A DNA stretch of 64,000 nucleotides, taken from the NCBI GenBank assembly GCA_948957135.1, contig CARDBT010000016.1, forward strand, positions 1 through 64,000, read 5' to 3'. The stretch is from COE1 sp910588595 (GTDB lineage Bacteria; Bacillota; Clostridia; Lachnospirales; Lachnospiraceae). Positions 43,808 through 51,749 of the stretch are shown in pieces (the stretch's first letter is position 1; the number at the start of each line of letters is the position of its first letter). Under the pieces are notes generated by a model. The model saw only the letters and a program-made list of their open reading frames with translations. It was not told where the DNA came from and searched no databases. The position numbers were made by a program, and so were the translations under genes.

Positions 43808-44374
43808 ATGAGTATACAAAGGCTGAAAAAAGGAGAGTTTGACTACCCGCCTTATGAACGAAAAAGAGTGATGATCCGCACAGCAGCATATTTTCTGATA
43901 TCGGCTGCAGTGTTTTTATTGGGGTATCTTTCTACAGGTAAAAAGGATAATCTCCTGACGATCGTTGCCGTGTTAGGACTGCTGCCGTCAAGCAAAAGCC
44001 TTGTGTCCGTCGTCATGTATTTTAAGATCCCTAAGTTTAGCCAAACAGCCTGTCAGGAGATAGCCGAACACGCAGGTGATGTCGCGGTTGTCTACAGTAT
44101 GTATCTGACTTCATACCGCATCAACTTCCCTGTCAACTGTTTTGCTGTGCGCGGCAATAACCTGATTGGCTATACGGAATTTGCAAACTGTGATGCGGCT
44201 GCCTGCGAGGAGCATATTCAGGCAATCTTGAAGCAAAACAGTATCAAGAGTGTGACGATCAAGATTTTTCATGAAAAGGCACGTTTTGTAGAGCGGTTAG
44301 TCCAATTGCAGGCACTGGAACATGGCAGGAAGGAAACAGAGATACTCACACTTTTATGTGATATTTCTTTGTAG
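43808..44374 (+). CDS. Membrane-anchored conserved hypothetical protein
   Basis: A 188-residue protein with two hydrophobic segments near the N-terminus (TAAYFLISAAVFLLGYL and LLTIVAVLGLLPSSKSLV) and a cytoplasmic-looking domain of about 110 residues with a strand-helix pattern (VAVVYSMYLTSYRINFPVN, GYTEFANCDAAACEEHI). No motif recognised. It starts 63 bases after the SDR gene and ends eight bases before the pseudouridine synthase gene, so it probably shares a transcript with the latter. Function unknown. Confidence 0.72.
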   Translation: MSIQRLKKGEFDYPPYERKRVMIRTAAYFLISAAVFLLGYLSTGKKDNLLTIVAVLGLLPSSKSLVSVVMYFKIPKFSQTACQEIAEHAGDVAVVYSMYLTSYRINFPVNCFAVRGNNLIGYTEFANCDAAACEEHIQAILKQNSIKSVTIKIFHEKARFVERLVQLQALEHGRKETEILTLLCDISL

Positions 44375-44382
44375 GTATTGAT

Positions 44383-45384
44383 ATGATCTTGACAAAAATT
44401 TCTGCGAATGAGGCAGGGCAGCGATTTGACAAATATTTAAAAAAGCTGTTGAGAAATGCACCGGACAGTTTTATATACAAAATGCTGCGGAAAAAGAATA
44501 TCGTCCTAAACGGAAAAAAGGCTGATGGAAAGGAAAAATTGTGTCTTAACGACGAAGTGCGCTTTTTCTTTTCAGATGAAACTTTTGACAAATTCAGCCA
44601 GAAACCAGACAGGGACGATGCTGACCTGTCGCAATACATGCATACTTATCAGAAATTGAAGGATCTACATATTTTGTATGAAGACGACAATATCCTGATC
44701 GTTGATAAGCCGTCTGGTATATTGTCTCAAAAATCGTCACCAGAAGATATCAGTGTCAATGAATGGCTGATCGGATATCTGCTTTCAAGGCAGCTGATTT
44801 CAGCTGATTCGCTGGCTACTTTCAAGCCATCTGTCTGCAACAGGCTTGACCGGAATACTTCCGGAATGGTGGCATGTGGGAAAACACTTGCAGGAAGCCA
44901 GTATCTGAGCCGTATTATCAGGGATAAATCCCTCGAAAAATATTATTATTGTCTTGTTTGCGGCGAACTGATGATCAAAGAGCATGTGACAGGTTATCTG
45001 CATAAAGACACTCAGCAAAATAAAGTAATCGTCTACCACAGCAAAACTGACGTTCCTGTTTCGCTCAAGAGAGATTCCGCGTATATCGACACAGCTTTCC
45101 GGTCAGTTCGCACAGCCAACAACATAACCTTGTTGGAAGTACAGCTTTTTACTGGAAAGACACATCAGATCCGTGCCCAGCTGTCGGCATTGGGGTATCC
45201 GATCATTGGTGACGCCAAATACGGCGATGCTGCGACGAACCAGATGTACAGAAAAAAAGGTGTCCACTGTCAGCTGCTCCATGCACATAAGCTGGTCTTT
45301 CCTCCGGGGCAGGAGTTCCCTGAAACATCGGGCAGAGTAGTGGAATGTCCAACGCCTGCGATATTTGAAAAATTGATGCGATAA
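44383..45384 (+). CDS. RluA-family pseudouridine synthase
   Basis: A 333-residue enzyme of the RluA group (RluC/RluD-like). It has an N-terminal S4-like RNA-binding domain (GQRFDKYLKKLLRNAPDSFI), the catalytic core beginning DNILIVDKPSGILSQK, catalytic aspartate in CNRLDRNTSGMV, and the conserved FTGKTHQIRAQLSALGYPIIGD ending. It likely isomerises uridines in 23S rRNA. Exact site unknown. Start ATG 44383 lies eight bases after the preceding stop; the ribosome site is weak (GTAGGT). Confidence 0.92.
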   Translation: MILTKISANEAGQRFDKYLKKLLRNAPDSFIYKMLRKKNIVLNGKKADGKEKLCLNDEVRFFFSDETFDKFSQKPDRDDADLSQYMHTYQKLKDLHILYEDDNILIVDKPSGILSQKSSPEDISVNEWLIGYLLSRQLISADSLATFKPSVCNRLDRNTSGMVACGKTLAGSQYLSRIIRDKSLEKYYYCLVCGELMIKEHVTGYLHKDTQQNKVIVYHSKTDVPVSLKRDSAYIDTAFRSVRTANNITLLEVQLFTGKTHQIRAQLSALGYPIIGDAKYGDAATNQMYRKKGVHCQLLHAHKLVFPPGQEFPETSGRVVECPTPAIFEKLMR

Positions 45385-45396
45385 GGAGCGGATAGT

Positions 45397-45942
45397 ATGC
45401 CAACTTGGAATTCCAGAGGACTTCGCGGTTCCCTTTTGGAGGAAATGATCAACATGACAAACGAAAAGTATCGTGATAGCGGACTTGCCTTGATCCAAAA
45501 GGTTCCAACCCCGATCACCCCGATCACGATCGATAAGGAGACCCGGCATATTACGCTAGCATATTTTGACCAGAAGAGTACAGTTGACTACATCGGCGTC
45601 GTCCAGGGAATTCCTGTCTGTTTCGATGCCAAGGAGTGTGCGGTCGATCTGTTCACTCTCCAGAAGATCCACTCGCATCAGGTTCAGTTTATGAGGGATT
45701 TTGACAGACAAAACGGCATTGCCTTTTTTCTGATCTATTTCACGGCACGCGATGTCATGTACTATATGAGCATCCGCGAATTAAATATTTTTTGGGACAG
45801 AATGGAAAATGGCGGCAGGAAGAGTTTTCGGTTTGAGGAATTGAACGACAGATACTTTATGAAACATAAAGGAGGGCAGATCGTTCCATACCTGGATATG
45901 ATACAGCGTGACTTAAATGAGCGGGAAAATGATAATAGTTGA
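45397..45942 (+). CDS. recU: Holliday junction resolvase RecU
   Basis: A 181-residue RecU, the Gram-positive four-way junction endonuclease. Start MPTWNSRGLRGSLLEEMIN and the catalytic block KSTVDYIGVVQGIPVCFDAK (acidic residues and lysine of the RNase H-like/type II restriction-like fold), with HQVQFMRDFDRQNGIAFFLI, are diagnostic. It completes the RuvAB pathway encoded at 9082-10716. In Bacillus recU is paired with a PBP gene; here it follows a pseudouridine synthase after 12 bases. The -35 box of the next operon overlaps its stop codon. Confidence 0.92.
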   Translation: MPTWNSRGLRGSLLEEMINMTNEKYRDSGLALIQKVPTPITPITIDKETRHITLAYFDQKSTVDYIGVVQGIPVCFDAKECAVDLFTLQKIHSHQVQFMRDFDRQNGIAFFLIYFTARDVMYYMSIRELNIFWDRMENGGRKSFRFEELNDRYFMKHKGGQIVPYLDMIQRDLNERENDNS

Positions 45943-45967
45943 CAGGACAGACAAAAAAGTGTATACT
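45939..45967 (+). promoter_or_regulatory. Strong promoter for the his operon
   Basis: TTGACA at 45939-45944, exactly 17 bases, TATACT at 45962-45967. The -35 hexamer overlaps the recU stop codon (TGA 45940-45942). Confidence 0.7.
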
Positions 45968-45982
45968 TCGCTTAATGCACTG

Positions 45983-45998
45983 TGCTAATTCGTTAGCA
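45983..45998 (+). promoter_or_regulatory. UUCG hairpin in his operon leader
   Basis: TGCTAA, TTCG loop, TTAGCA form a stable tetraloop hairpin in the roughly 80-base leader, followed by CGC/GCG pairing. No T-box signature or His-rich leader peptide is seen. Confidence 0.4.
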
Positions 45999-46052
45999 GG
46001 GCAGCGCGTTAGTGCGATAAAGTAAAATACCAGAAAGGATACGGATGATTAT

Positions 46053-47225
46053 ATGGGAAAGCGACTTGTACATACGCCTGAGGGAGTGCGCGATATATAT
46101 GGAAAAGAATATGTCAACAAGCAAAATATCCAGAAGCTGTTTGGCGACAAGCTTCACAGCTATGGCTACCAGGATATCCAGACACCGACTTTTGAGTTTT
46201 TTGATGTCTTCAGCCGTGAGATCGGGACGACACCTTCCAAAGAGCTGTACAAATTTTTTGACAAGGAAGGGAATACGCTGGTACTAAGACCGGATTTTAC
46301 TCCCTCCATAGCCAGGTGTGCAGCCAAATATTTTATGGAAGAAAGTATTCCGCTGAGATTCTGTTATCAGGGAAACAATTTTATCAACACGACCGATCTG
46401 CAGGGGAAATTGAAAGAGACGACACAGATGGGCGCAGAGCTGCTCGGTGACGCATCACCGGAGGCAGACGCGGAGATGATCGCCATGCTGGTCGAATCAC
46501 TGCTCAATTCCGGATTACGGGAATTTCAAGTGTCCGTAGGACAGATCGATTATTTTAAGGGACTGTGTGCCCATGCACAGCTCGATGAGGAGACAGAGTT
46601 CTCACTGCGCGAATTTATATCAAATAGAAATGAGTTTGGCGCGCAGGAGCTTTTACTGGATAAAAAGATACCAGAACGATCCATTGAGGTGCTTCTTGGA
46701 GTAAACAGTTTATTTGGCTCCTGCGAAATATTGGATAAGGCACAGGAGACTGCGGACAATCCACAGTCTAGGAAAGCTGTCGAACGCCTAAGACAGGTTT
46801 ATGAATTGTTGAAGATCTATGGTGTGGATCAGTACATATCCTTTGACCTCGCTATGGTCAGCAAGTACAATTATTATACAGGCGTGATCTTTAACGCATA
46901 TACCTATCAGGCAGGCAGTGCGATCGCGAAAGGCGGCAGATATGATAATCTTTTAGAGAAGTTTGGAAAACCTGCACCCGCAACCGGATTTGTTGTCATG
47001 ATCGATGACCTTGTGACAGCGCTCACCAGACAAAAAATATGTCCTGAGCCTGAAAATAAAAATCTTCTGCTGTTATATACAGCAGATTTCGGCAATGCAG
47101 TGGCTAGAGCGAAGGAATATCGGGAACAGGGGTATTCCACCGTATTGATGCGACAGGAACATCCAGAAGAGCAGTACAGGAAATATGCTGATGACAATAA
47201 TTTTTTGAAAGTGATATCTATATAG
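46053..47225 (+). CDS. hisZ: ATP phosphoribosyltransferase regulatory subunit
   Basis: A 390-residue HisZ, a class II histidyl-tRNA-synthetase-like protein without aminoacylation activity that complements the short form of HisG and confers histidine feedback. Typical parts: HTPEGVRDIYGKE at the start, LRPDFTPSIARCAAKYF (motif 2-like), KGGRYDNLLEKFGKPAPATGF. The anticodon-binding domain of true HisRS is reduced. Directly followed by short hisG, which needs HisZ. Start ATG 46053 follows AGAAAGGA. Confidence 0.92.
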   Translation: MGKRLVHTPEGVRDIYGKEYVNKQNIQKLFGDKLHSYGYQDIQTPTFEFFDVFSREIGTTPSKELYKFFDKEGNTLVLRPDFTPSIARCAAKYFMEESIPLRFCYQGNNFINTTDLQGKLKETTQMGAELLGDASPEADAEMIAMLVESLLNSGLREFQVSVGQIDYFKGLCAHAQLDEETEFSLREFISNRNEFGAQELLLDKKIPERSIEVLLGVNSLFGSCEILDKAQETADNPQSRKAVERLRQVYELLKIYGVDQYISFDLAMVSKYNYYTGVIFNAYTYQAGSAIAKGGRYDNLLEKFGKPAPATGFVVMIDDLVTALTRQKICPEPENKNLLLLYTADFGNAVARAKEYREQGYSTVLMRQEHPEEQYRKYADDNNFLKVISI

Positions 47226-47242
47226 AAAGGAAGGTATTGGAA

Positions 47243-47899
47243 ATGGACAGACAGACACAAGAGATGCGGTACCTTACCTTTGCGCTCGGTAAGGGGCGAC
47301 TTGCAAACAAAACCCTGCAGCTCCTTGAAAAAATAGGCATTACCTGCGATGAAATGAAGGACAAGGACTCCCGAAAATTGATCTTTGTCAACGAAGAACT
47401 CAAGCTTCGTTTTTTCCTTGCGAAAGGTCCCGATGTCCCAACTTATGTAGAATACGGTGCAGCAGATATCGGTGTGGTGGGCAGTGATACGATTTTAGAA
47501 GAAAGCAGACGTGTGTACGAGGTACTTGACCTTGGTTTTGGCAGATGCCGAATGTGCGTATGCGGTCCTGCTTCCGCGAAGGAACTGCTGCAGCACCATG
47601 AAATGATACGGGTAGCAAGTAAGTATCCCAAGATTGCCAAGGATTATTTCTACAATCAGAAACATCAGACTGTTGATATTATCAAACTGAACGGTTCTGT
47701 TGAGCTTGGACCGATCGTCGGGCTCAGCGATGTCATCGTCGACATTGTTGAGACAGGTTCCACGCTAAAAGAAAATGGGCTTGAGGTCTTAGAGGAAATC
47801 TGTCCTCTCTCTGCGCGGATGATCGTCAACCAGGTCAGCATGAAGATGGAAGCCGGGCGGATCAAAAAAATATTGCAGGCGCTTAAGGCGGAAGTATGA
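47243..47899 (+). CDS. hisG: ATP phosphoribosyltransferase, short form
   Basis: First enzyme of histidine synthesis, joining PRPP and ATP. At 218 residues it is the short form lacking the C-terminal regulatory domain, consistent with hisZ upstream. Seen: LTFALGKGRLANKTLQLLEK, GAADIGVVGSDTILE, KYPKIAKDYF and the PRPP-binding VDIVETGSTLKENGL. ATG 47243 follows AAAGGAAGG; a TTG six bases earlier is less well spaced. In operon with hisZ, hisD and hisB. Confidence 0.94.
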   Translation: MDRQTQEMRYLTFALGKGRLANKTLQLLEKIGITCDEMKDKDSRKLIFVNEELKLRFFLAKGPDVPTYVEYGAADIGVVGSDTILEESRRVYEVLDLGFGRCRMCVCGPASAKELLQHHEMIRVASKYPKIAKDYFYNQKHQTVDIIKLNGSVELGPIVGLSDVIVDIVETGSTLKENGLEVLEEICPLSARMIVNQVSMKMEAGRIKKILQALKAEV

Positions 47900-47951
47900 A
47901 AGTATAGTAATATCAAAACCCTGTGGGTTGTGACAACTATGGAGGCTGAAT

Positions 47952-49244
47952 ATGAAAATTGTAAGATTAACAACTGATACCAGACAGAATCTGCTTGAAA
48001 ATCTGTTAAAAAGAAGCACAAACGACTACGGCGATTATGAGAAAGTCGTGGCAGATATCATCGAAAATGTCAAGATGCGCAAAGAGGATGCAATTTTTGA
48101 GTATTCTCTAAAATTTGACAAATGTACAACAACAAGAGAAAACTTTAGAGTAACCCGCGGGGAGATTGACGCAGCATACCAGCAGCTGGATGAACATTTC
48201 ATACAGGTGATGAGGGATTCGGCTGCTAATATTCGTGCATACCATGAAAAGCAGAAACGAAACAGCTGGTTTGACGCCAAAGAGGACGGTACGATTTTGG
48301 GACAAAAAATCACGCCGATGCAGAATGTAGGAGTTTATGTTCCCGGCGGAAAGGCGGCATATCCTTCGACAACGCTCATGAATGTCGTTCCCGCCAAAGT
48401 GGCAGGTGTTCCAAACATTATCATGACGACACCTGCCAGTGCTGACGGAACCGTCAATCCTGCGACACTTGTCGCGGCGGATATTGCAGGTGTAGATGCG
48501 ATCTACAAGGTTGGCGGCGCACAGGCGATCGCAGCGCTTGCATACGGCACGGAGATGATCCCGAAAGTTGACAAGATCGTTGGCCCCGGCAATATCTTTG
48601 TCGCGCTCGCCAAACGCGCTGTGTATGGACATGTCAGCATCGACTCCATCGCAGGACCTTCTGAGATCCTTGTGCTTGCTGACGAGAGTGCTTCGCCCAG
48701 GTATGTCGCCGCAGATCTGCTTTCCCAGGCAGAGCATGATGAGCTGGCATCGGCGATACTGATCACGACGAGCGAAGAGCTAGCCACGAAAGTATCCGAC
48801 GAAGTTGACGGTTTTGTCAAGGTTCTTGAACGCAGGGAGATCATACAGAAATCACTTGATAACTATGGTTATATCCTCGTGGCACCTGATATGGAGGCAG
48901 CCATCGATGCCGCCAATGAGATCGCATCCGAACACCTTGAGATCCTGACGAAAAATCCTTTTGACACAATGACGAGAATCCGGAATGCCGGTGCGATCTT
49001 CCTTGGAGAATACTCATCAGAACCGCTTGGCGATTACTATGCCGGACCCAATCATGTACTGCCAACAAATGGTACTGCAAAATTCTTCTCACCGTTAAAT
49101 GTCGATGATTACGTAAAGAAATCGAGTATTATCGCATATTCAAGAGAAGCTTTGGAGAAGGTTCATGAGGACATTGAACTTTTTGCAAGAAAAGAAGGAC
49201 TCACTGCACATGCAAACTCGATCCATGTGCGTTTTGAAGATTAA
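47952..49244 (+). CDS. hisD: Histidinol dehydrogenase
   Basis: Catalyses the last two steps of histidine synthesis, oxidising L-histidinol to histidine with two NAD+. The 430-residue protein is full length. Conserved blocks: NVGVYVPGGKAAYPSTTLMN, YKVGGAQAIAALAYGTEMI, VDKIVGPGN, SIAGPSEILVLADE and the zinc/catalytic SQAEHD, with NAGAIFLGEYSSEPLGDYYA downstream. Start ATG 47952 after GGAGG. Operon order hisZ-hisG-hisD-hisB is a common partial cluster; hisC, hisH, hisA, hisF and hisI must lie elsewhere. Confidence 0.96.
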   Translation: MKIVRLTTDTRQNLLENLLKRSTNDYGDYEKVVADIIENVKMRKEDAIFEYSLKFDKCTTTRENFRVTRGEIDAAYQQLDEHFIQVMRDSAANIRAYHEKQKRNSWFDAKEDGTILGQKITPMQNVGVYVPGGKAAYPSTTLMNVVPAKVAGVPNIIMTTPASADGTVNPATLVAADIAGVDAIYKVGGAQAIAALAYGTEMIPKVDKIVGPGNIFVALAKRAVYGHVSIDSIAGPSEILVLADESASPRYVAADLLSQAEHDELASAILITTSEELATKVSDEVDGFVKVLERREIIQKSLDNYGYILVAPDMEAAIDAANEIASEHLEILTKNPFDTMTRIRNAGAIFLGEYSSEPLGDYYAGPNHVLPTNGTAKFFSPLNVDDYVKKSSIIAYSREALEKVHEDIELFARKEGLTAHANSIHVRFED

Positions 49245-49265
49245 ATCACCAGAAAGGATGTCACT

Positions 49266-49853
49266 ATGGACAGGATCGCAGAAGTAAAAAGAGTGACCAA
49301 GGAGACGGATATCAGCATGAGACTGAATCTGGACGGAGAGGGAAAATCGTCTGTCAACACAGGCATCGGCTTTTTTGACCATATGCTTGAAGGATTTTCC
49401 AAACATGGTTTCTTTGATTTGGAGGTCGCGATAAAAGGCGATTTAGAGGTCGATGGACACCATACTGTTGAGGACGCCGGTATTGTGCTTGGGAACGCCA
49501 TCAGGGAAGCTGCCGGCGACAAGAAAGGCATCAGGCGATATGGCTATTTTATCCTGCCAATGGATGATGCTCTGGCATTGTGCGCTGTCGATCTGTGCGG
49601 TCGTCCCTATCTGCAGTTTGACTGCAGTTTTCCGAATGATATGGTCGGCAGTTTTGACACATCGCTGGTAAAAGAGTTTTTCTATGCCGTATCATACAGT
49701 GCCGCCATGAATATACATATCAAGATGCTCAGCGGCGAGAACAGCCATCATATGATCGAAGCTATCTTCAAAGCATTTGCCAAGGCACTTGACAATGCGG
49801 TATCCATGGATGAGCGCATCAAGGATGTGCTCTCGACAAAGGGAAGCCTGTAG
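49266..49853 (+). CDS. hisB: Imidazoleglycerol-phosphate dehydratase
   Basis: Sixth step of histidine synthesis: dehydrates imidazoleglycerol phosphate. The 195-residue protein is the monofunctional form without the phosphatase domain of enteric HisB. Metal-binding histidines are in FFDHMLEGFSKHGFF, DGHHTVEDAGIVLG and NIHIKMLSGENSHHMIEA. AGAAAGGA precedes ATG 49266. It closes the his cluster; a weak hairpin (AGGAACTG at 49888 and CAGTTCCT at 49922) lies downstream before the lysozyme gene. Confidence 0.96.
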   Translation: MDRIAEVKRVTKETDISMRLNLDGEGKSSVNTGIGFFDHMLEGFSKHGFFDLEVAIKGDLEVDGHHTVEDAGIVLGNAIREAAGDKKGIRRYGYFILPMDDALALCAVDLCGRPYLQFDCSFPNDMVGSFDTSLVKEFFYAVSYSAAMNIHIKMLSGENSHHMIEAIFKAFAKALDNAVSMDERIKDVLSTKGSL

Positions 49854-49950
49854 GCTGCAAAAGAAGTTTATTTACATGTTTATATTTAGGAACTGTCAAG
49901 AAATGGCGTTAAATTATTTAGCAGTTCCTTACAGGGAGGAAAATCGACTG

Positions 49951-51687
49951 ATGAGAAAACAGAAATCAGCCAACAAATTTACACGGATCATCTGCACGCT
50001 TCTTGCAGTGTGCCTGCTTTGCTGTGCACCAGCATTTCCAGCGAAAGCGGCAGTAGTAGAAAATGGAATCGATGTCTCAAAATACCAGGGAGCGATCGAT
50101 TGGCAGGCGGTAGCCCAAAGCGGCATCTCGTTTGCTTTTATCAAGGTCGGCAGCACAAAATCCGGGATCGATCCATATTTCAATTATAATATGCTTGCCG
50201 CACAACAGGCAGGTATCAAGACAGGTGTTTACATATATTCTTACGCAAAAAGTGTAGAGGAGGCGGTTGTGGAGGCACAGTTTGTCCTGAATGCCATTCA
50301 GAATGTTCAGGTATCTTATCCGGTGGTGTGGGATGTTGAGGACAATGTACAGAAATCCCTGTCTCCGGAAACCTTATCCCTCATGGCAAACACGTTCTGT
50401 GCCATGATCGAGGCAGAAGGGTATTACCCTATGGTCTACTCTAGTACGAGCTGGTTTAATAAAAGGCTTGGACCTGTATTTTATGACAAGTGGGTGGCAC
50501 AGTGGGCAGCTGCATGTGAAATTCCCGATGCATCTATCTGGCAGTATTCCTGCAAGGGAAGTGTGCCAGGAATCAAAGGAGATGTGGATCTGGACTATGC
50601 CCTGAAAGACTATTCCACCAGCATTGTCAACACAGGATGGGTTCCGCGAAAAGGGTATCTGTATTTCTATATCAATTACAAAATGCAGCGGGGGTGGCTT
50701 GACTTAGGAACAGCAAAATATTATCTCGATCCCGCCGGGCGCATGGTTACAGGGTGGCTGCCGCTCGACGATGCGATGTATTACCTACATCCAGACGGCG
50801 TTATGGCGGTTGGATTTACACCGATCGGACCGGGAATGTACTGTTTTAATACCGATGGCAAAATGCTTACCGGACTTCAGAATCTGAACGGACTGACCTA
50901 CTATTTTGCACCTGATGGCGCAATGTGTGTCGGACTTTTGGATTTTCCTGATGGGAAGCGATTCTTCTCAACAGATGGGCACATGCTCACCGGACTTAGT
51001 ATTGTAAACAACAAATACTATTACTTTGATCTGAATGGAATCATGCAGACGGGCTGGCAGACGATCGGCGGTCAGACGTTCCTGTTTGCAGCAGATGGTT
51101 CTATGGCATATGGCTGGTTTAATGACGGCATTTTCACCTACTATCTGTCTATGGAAGACGGGCACAGAGTATCGGGCTGGCAGACGATCGATGGAAAAAC
51201 CTATTGCTTTGACGCAAACGGAGTGATGCTGACAGGCTGGCAGACGATCGGTGATCAGACGTTCCTGTTCGCAGCAGACGGTTCTATGGTGAAGGGCTGG
51301 TTTAATGATGGCGCTTACACGTATTACCTGTCTATGGAAGACGGGCACAGAGTGGCGGGCTGGCAGACGATTGACGGCAAGACATATCTCTTTGATCAGC
51401 TCGGACATATGATGACAGGAGTTGTAAACCTGAATGGTCTTTCCTATCTGTTTGCAGCGGACGGCGTGATGTATACAGGCTGGTTCAACGACGGTGTCAC
51501 TGCAAAGTATTATGAAGCAGACGGACATATGGCTATTGGAATGGTAACGATTAATGACAGCATTTACTATTTTGATATCAATGGAAATATGCAGACAGGC
51601 ATCGTCGAAATCGGCGGAGTTCCTTACTTATTTGATGTTGACGGCAAAATGCTTCCACAGCCGGCGGTACCCCAGCTTCCGCAATAA
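49951..51687 (+). CDS. Secreted GH25 lysozyme with cell-wall-binding repeats
   Basis: A 578-residue muramidase. Signal peptide about residues 1-33 (ending AKAA), then a glycoside hydrolase 25 domain: catalytic Asp41 in GIDVSKYQG, the acidic pair in PVVWDVEDN and a DVDLD near its end (to about residue 230). The rest holds a run of about 15 aromatic/glycine repeats of some 20 residues (GWQTIGGQTFLFAADGSM; GKTYCFDANGVMLTG), the choline- or cell-wall-binding type. It should cut peptidoglycan outside the cell and hold on to wall polymers. ATG 49951 follows AGGGAGGA; longer frames run into hisB. DNA of the repeats is internally repetitive (about 51050-51420). Confidence 0.93.
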   Translation: MRKQKSANKFTRIICTLLAVCLLCCAPAFPAKAAVVENGIDVSKYQGAIDWQAVAQSGISFAFIKVGSTKSGIDPYFNYNMLAAQQAGIKTGVYIYSYAKSVEEAVVEAQFVLNAIQNVQVSYPVVWDVEDNVQKSLSPETLSLMANTFCAMIEAEGYYPMVYSSTSWFNKRLGPVFYDKWVAQWAAACEIPDASIWQYSCKGSVPGIKGDVDLDYALKDYSTSIVNTGWVPRKGYLYFYINYKMQRGWLDLGTAKYYLDPAGRMVTGWLPLDDAMYYLHPDGVMAVGFTPIGPGMYCFNTDGKMLTGLQNLNGLTYYFAPDGAMCVGLLDFPDGKRFFSTDGHMLTGLSIVNNKYYYFDLNGIMQTGWQTIGGQTFLFAADGSMAYGWFNDGIFTYYLSMEDGHRVSGWQTIDGKTYCFDANGVMLTGWQTIGDQTFLFAADGSMVKGWFNDGAYTYYLSMEDGHRVAGWQTIDGKTYLFDQLGHMMTGVVNLNGLSYLFAADGVMYTGWFNDGVTAKYYEADGHMAIGMVTINDSIYYFDINGNMQTGIVEIGGVPYLFDVDGKMLPQPAVPQLPQ

Positions 51688-51749
51688 GTTTATTGAGAGG
51701 ATGACTCTTTCATTGGGAAATGCGAAATAAACGAGAACAGAGGATTGAT

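Noticed and set aside
45974..46052. Possible His T-box or leader peptide before hisZ
   Set aside because: No T-box core sequence and no run of histidine codons; too short.
51048..51420. Repeated DNA words such as GGCTGGCAGACGAT
   Set aside because: Not a CRISPR array; they encode the cell-wall-binding repeats of the lysozyme, in frame and of protein-repeat length.
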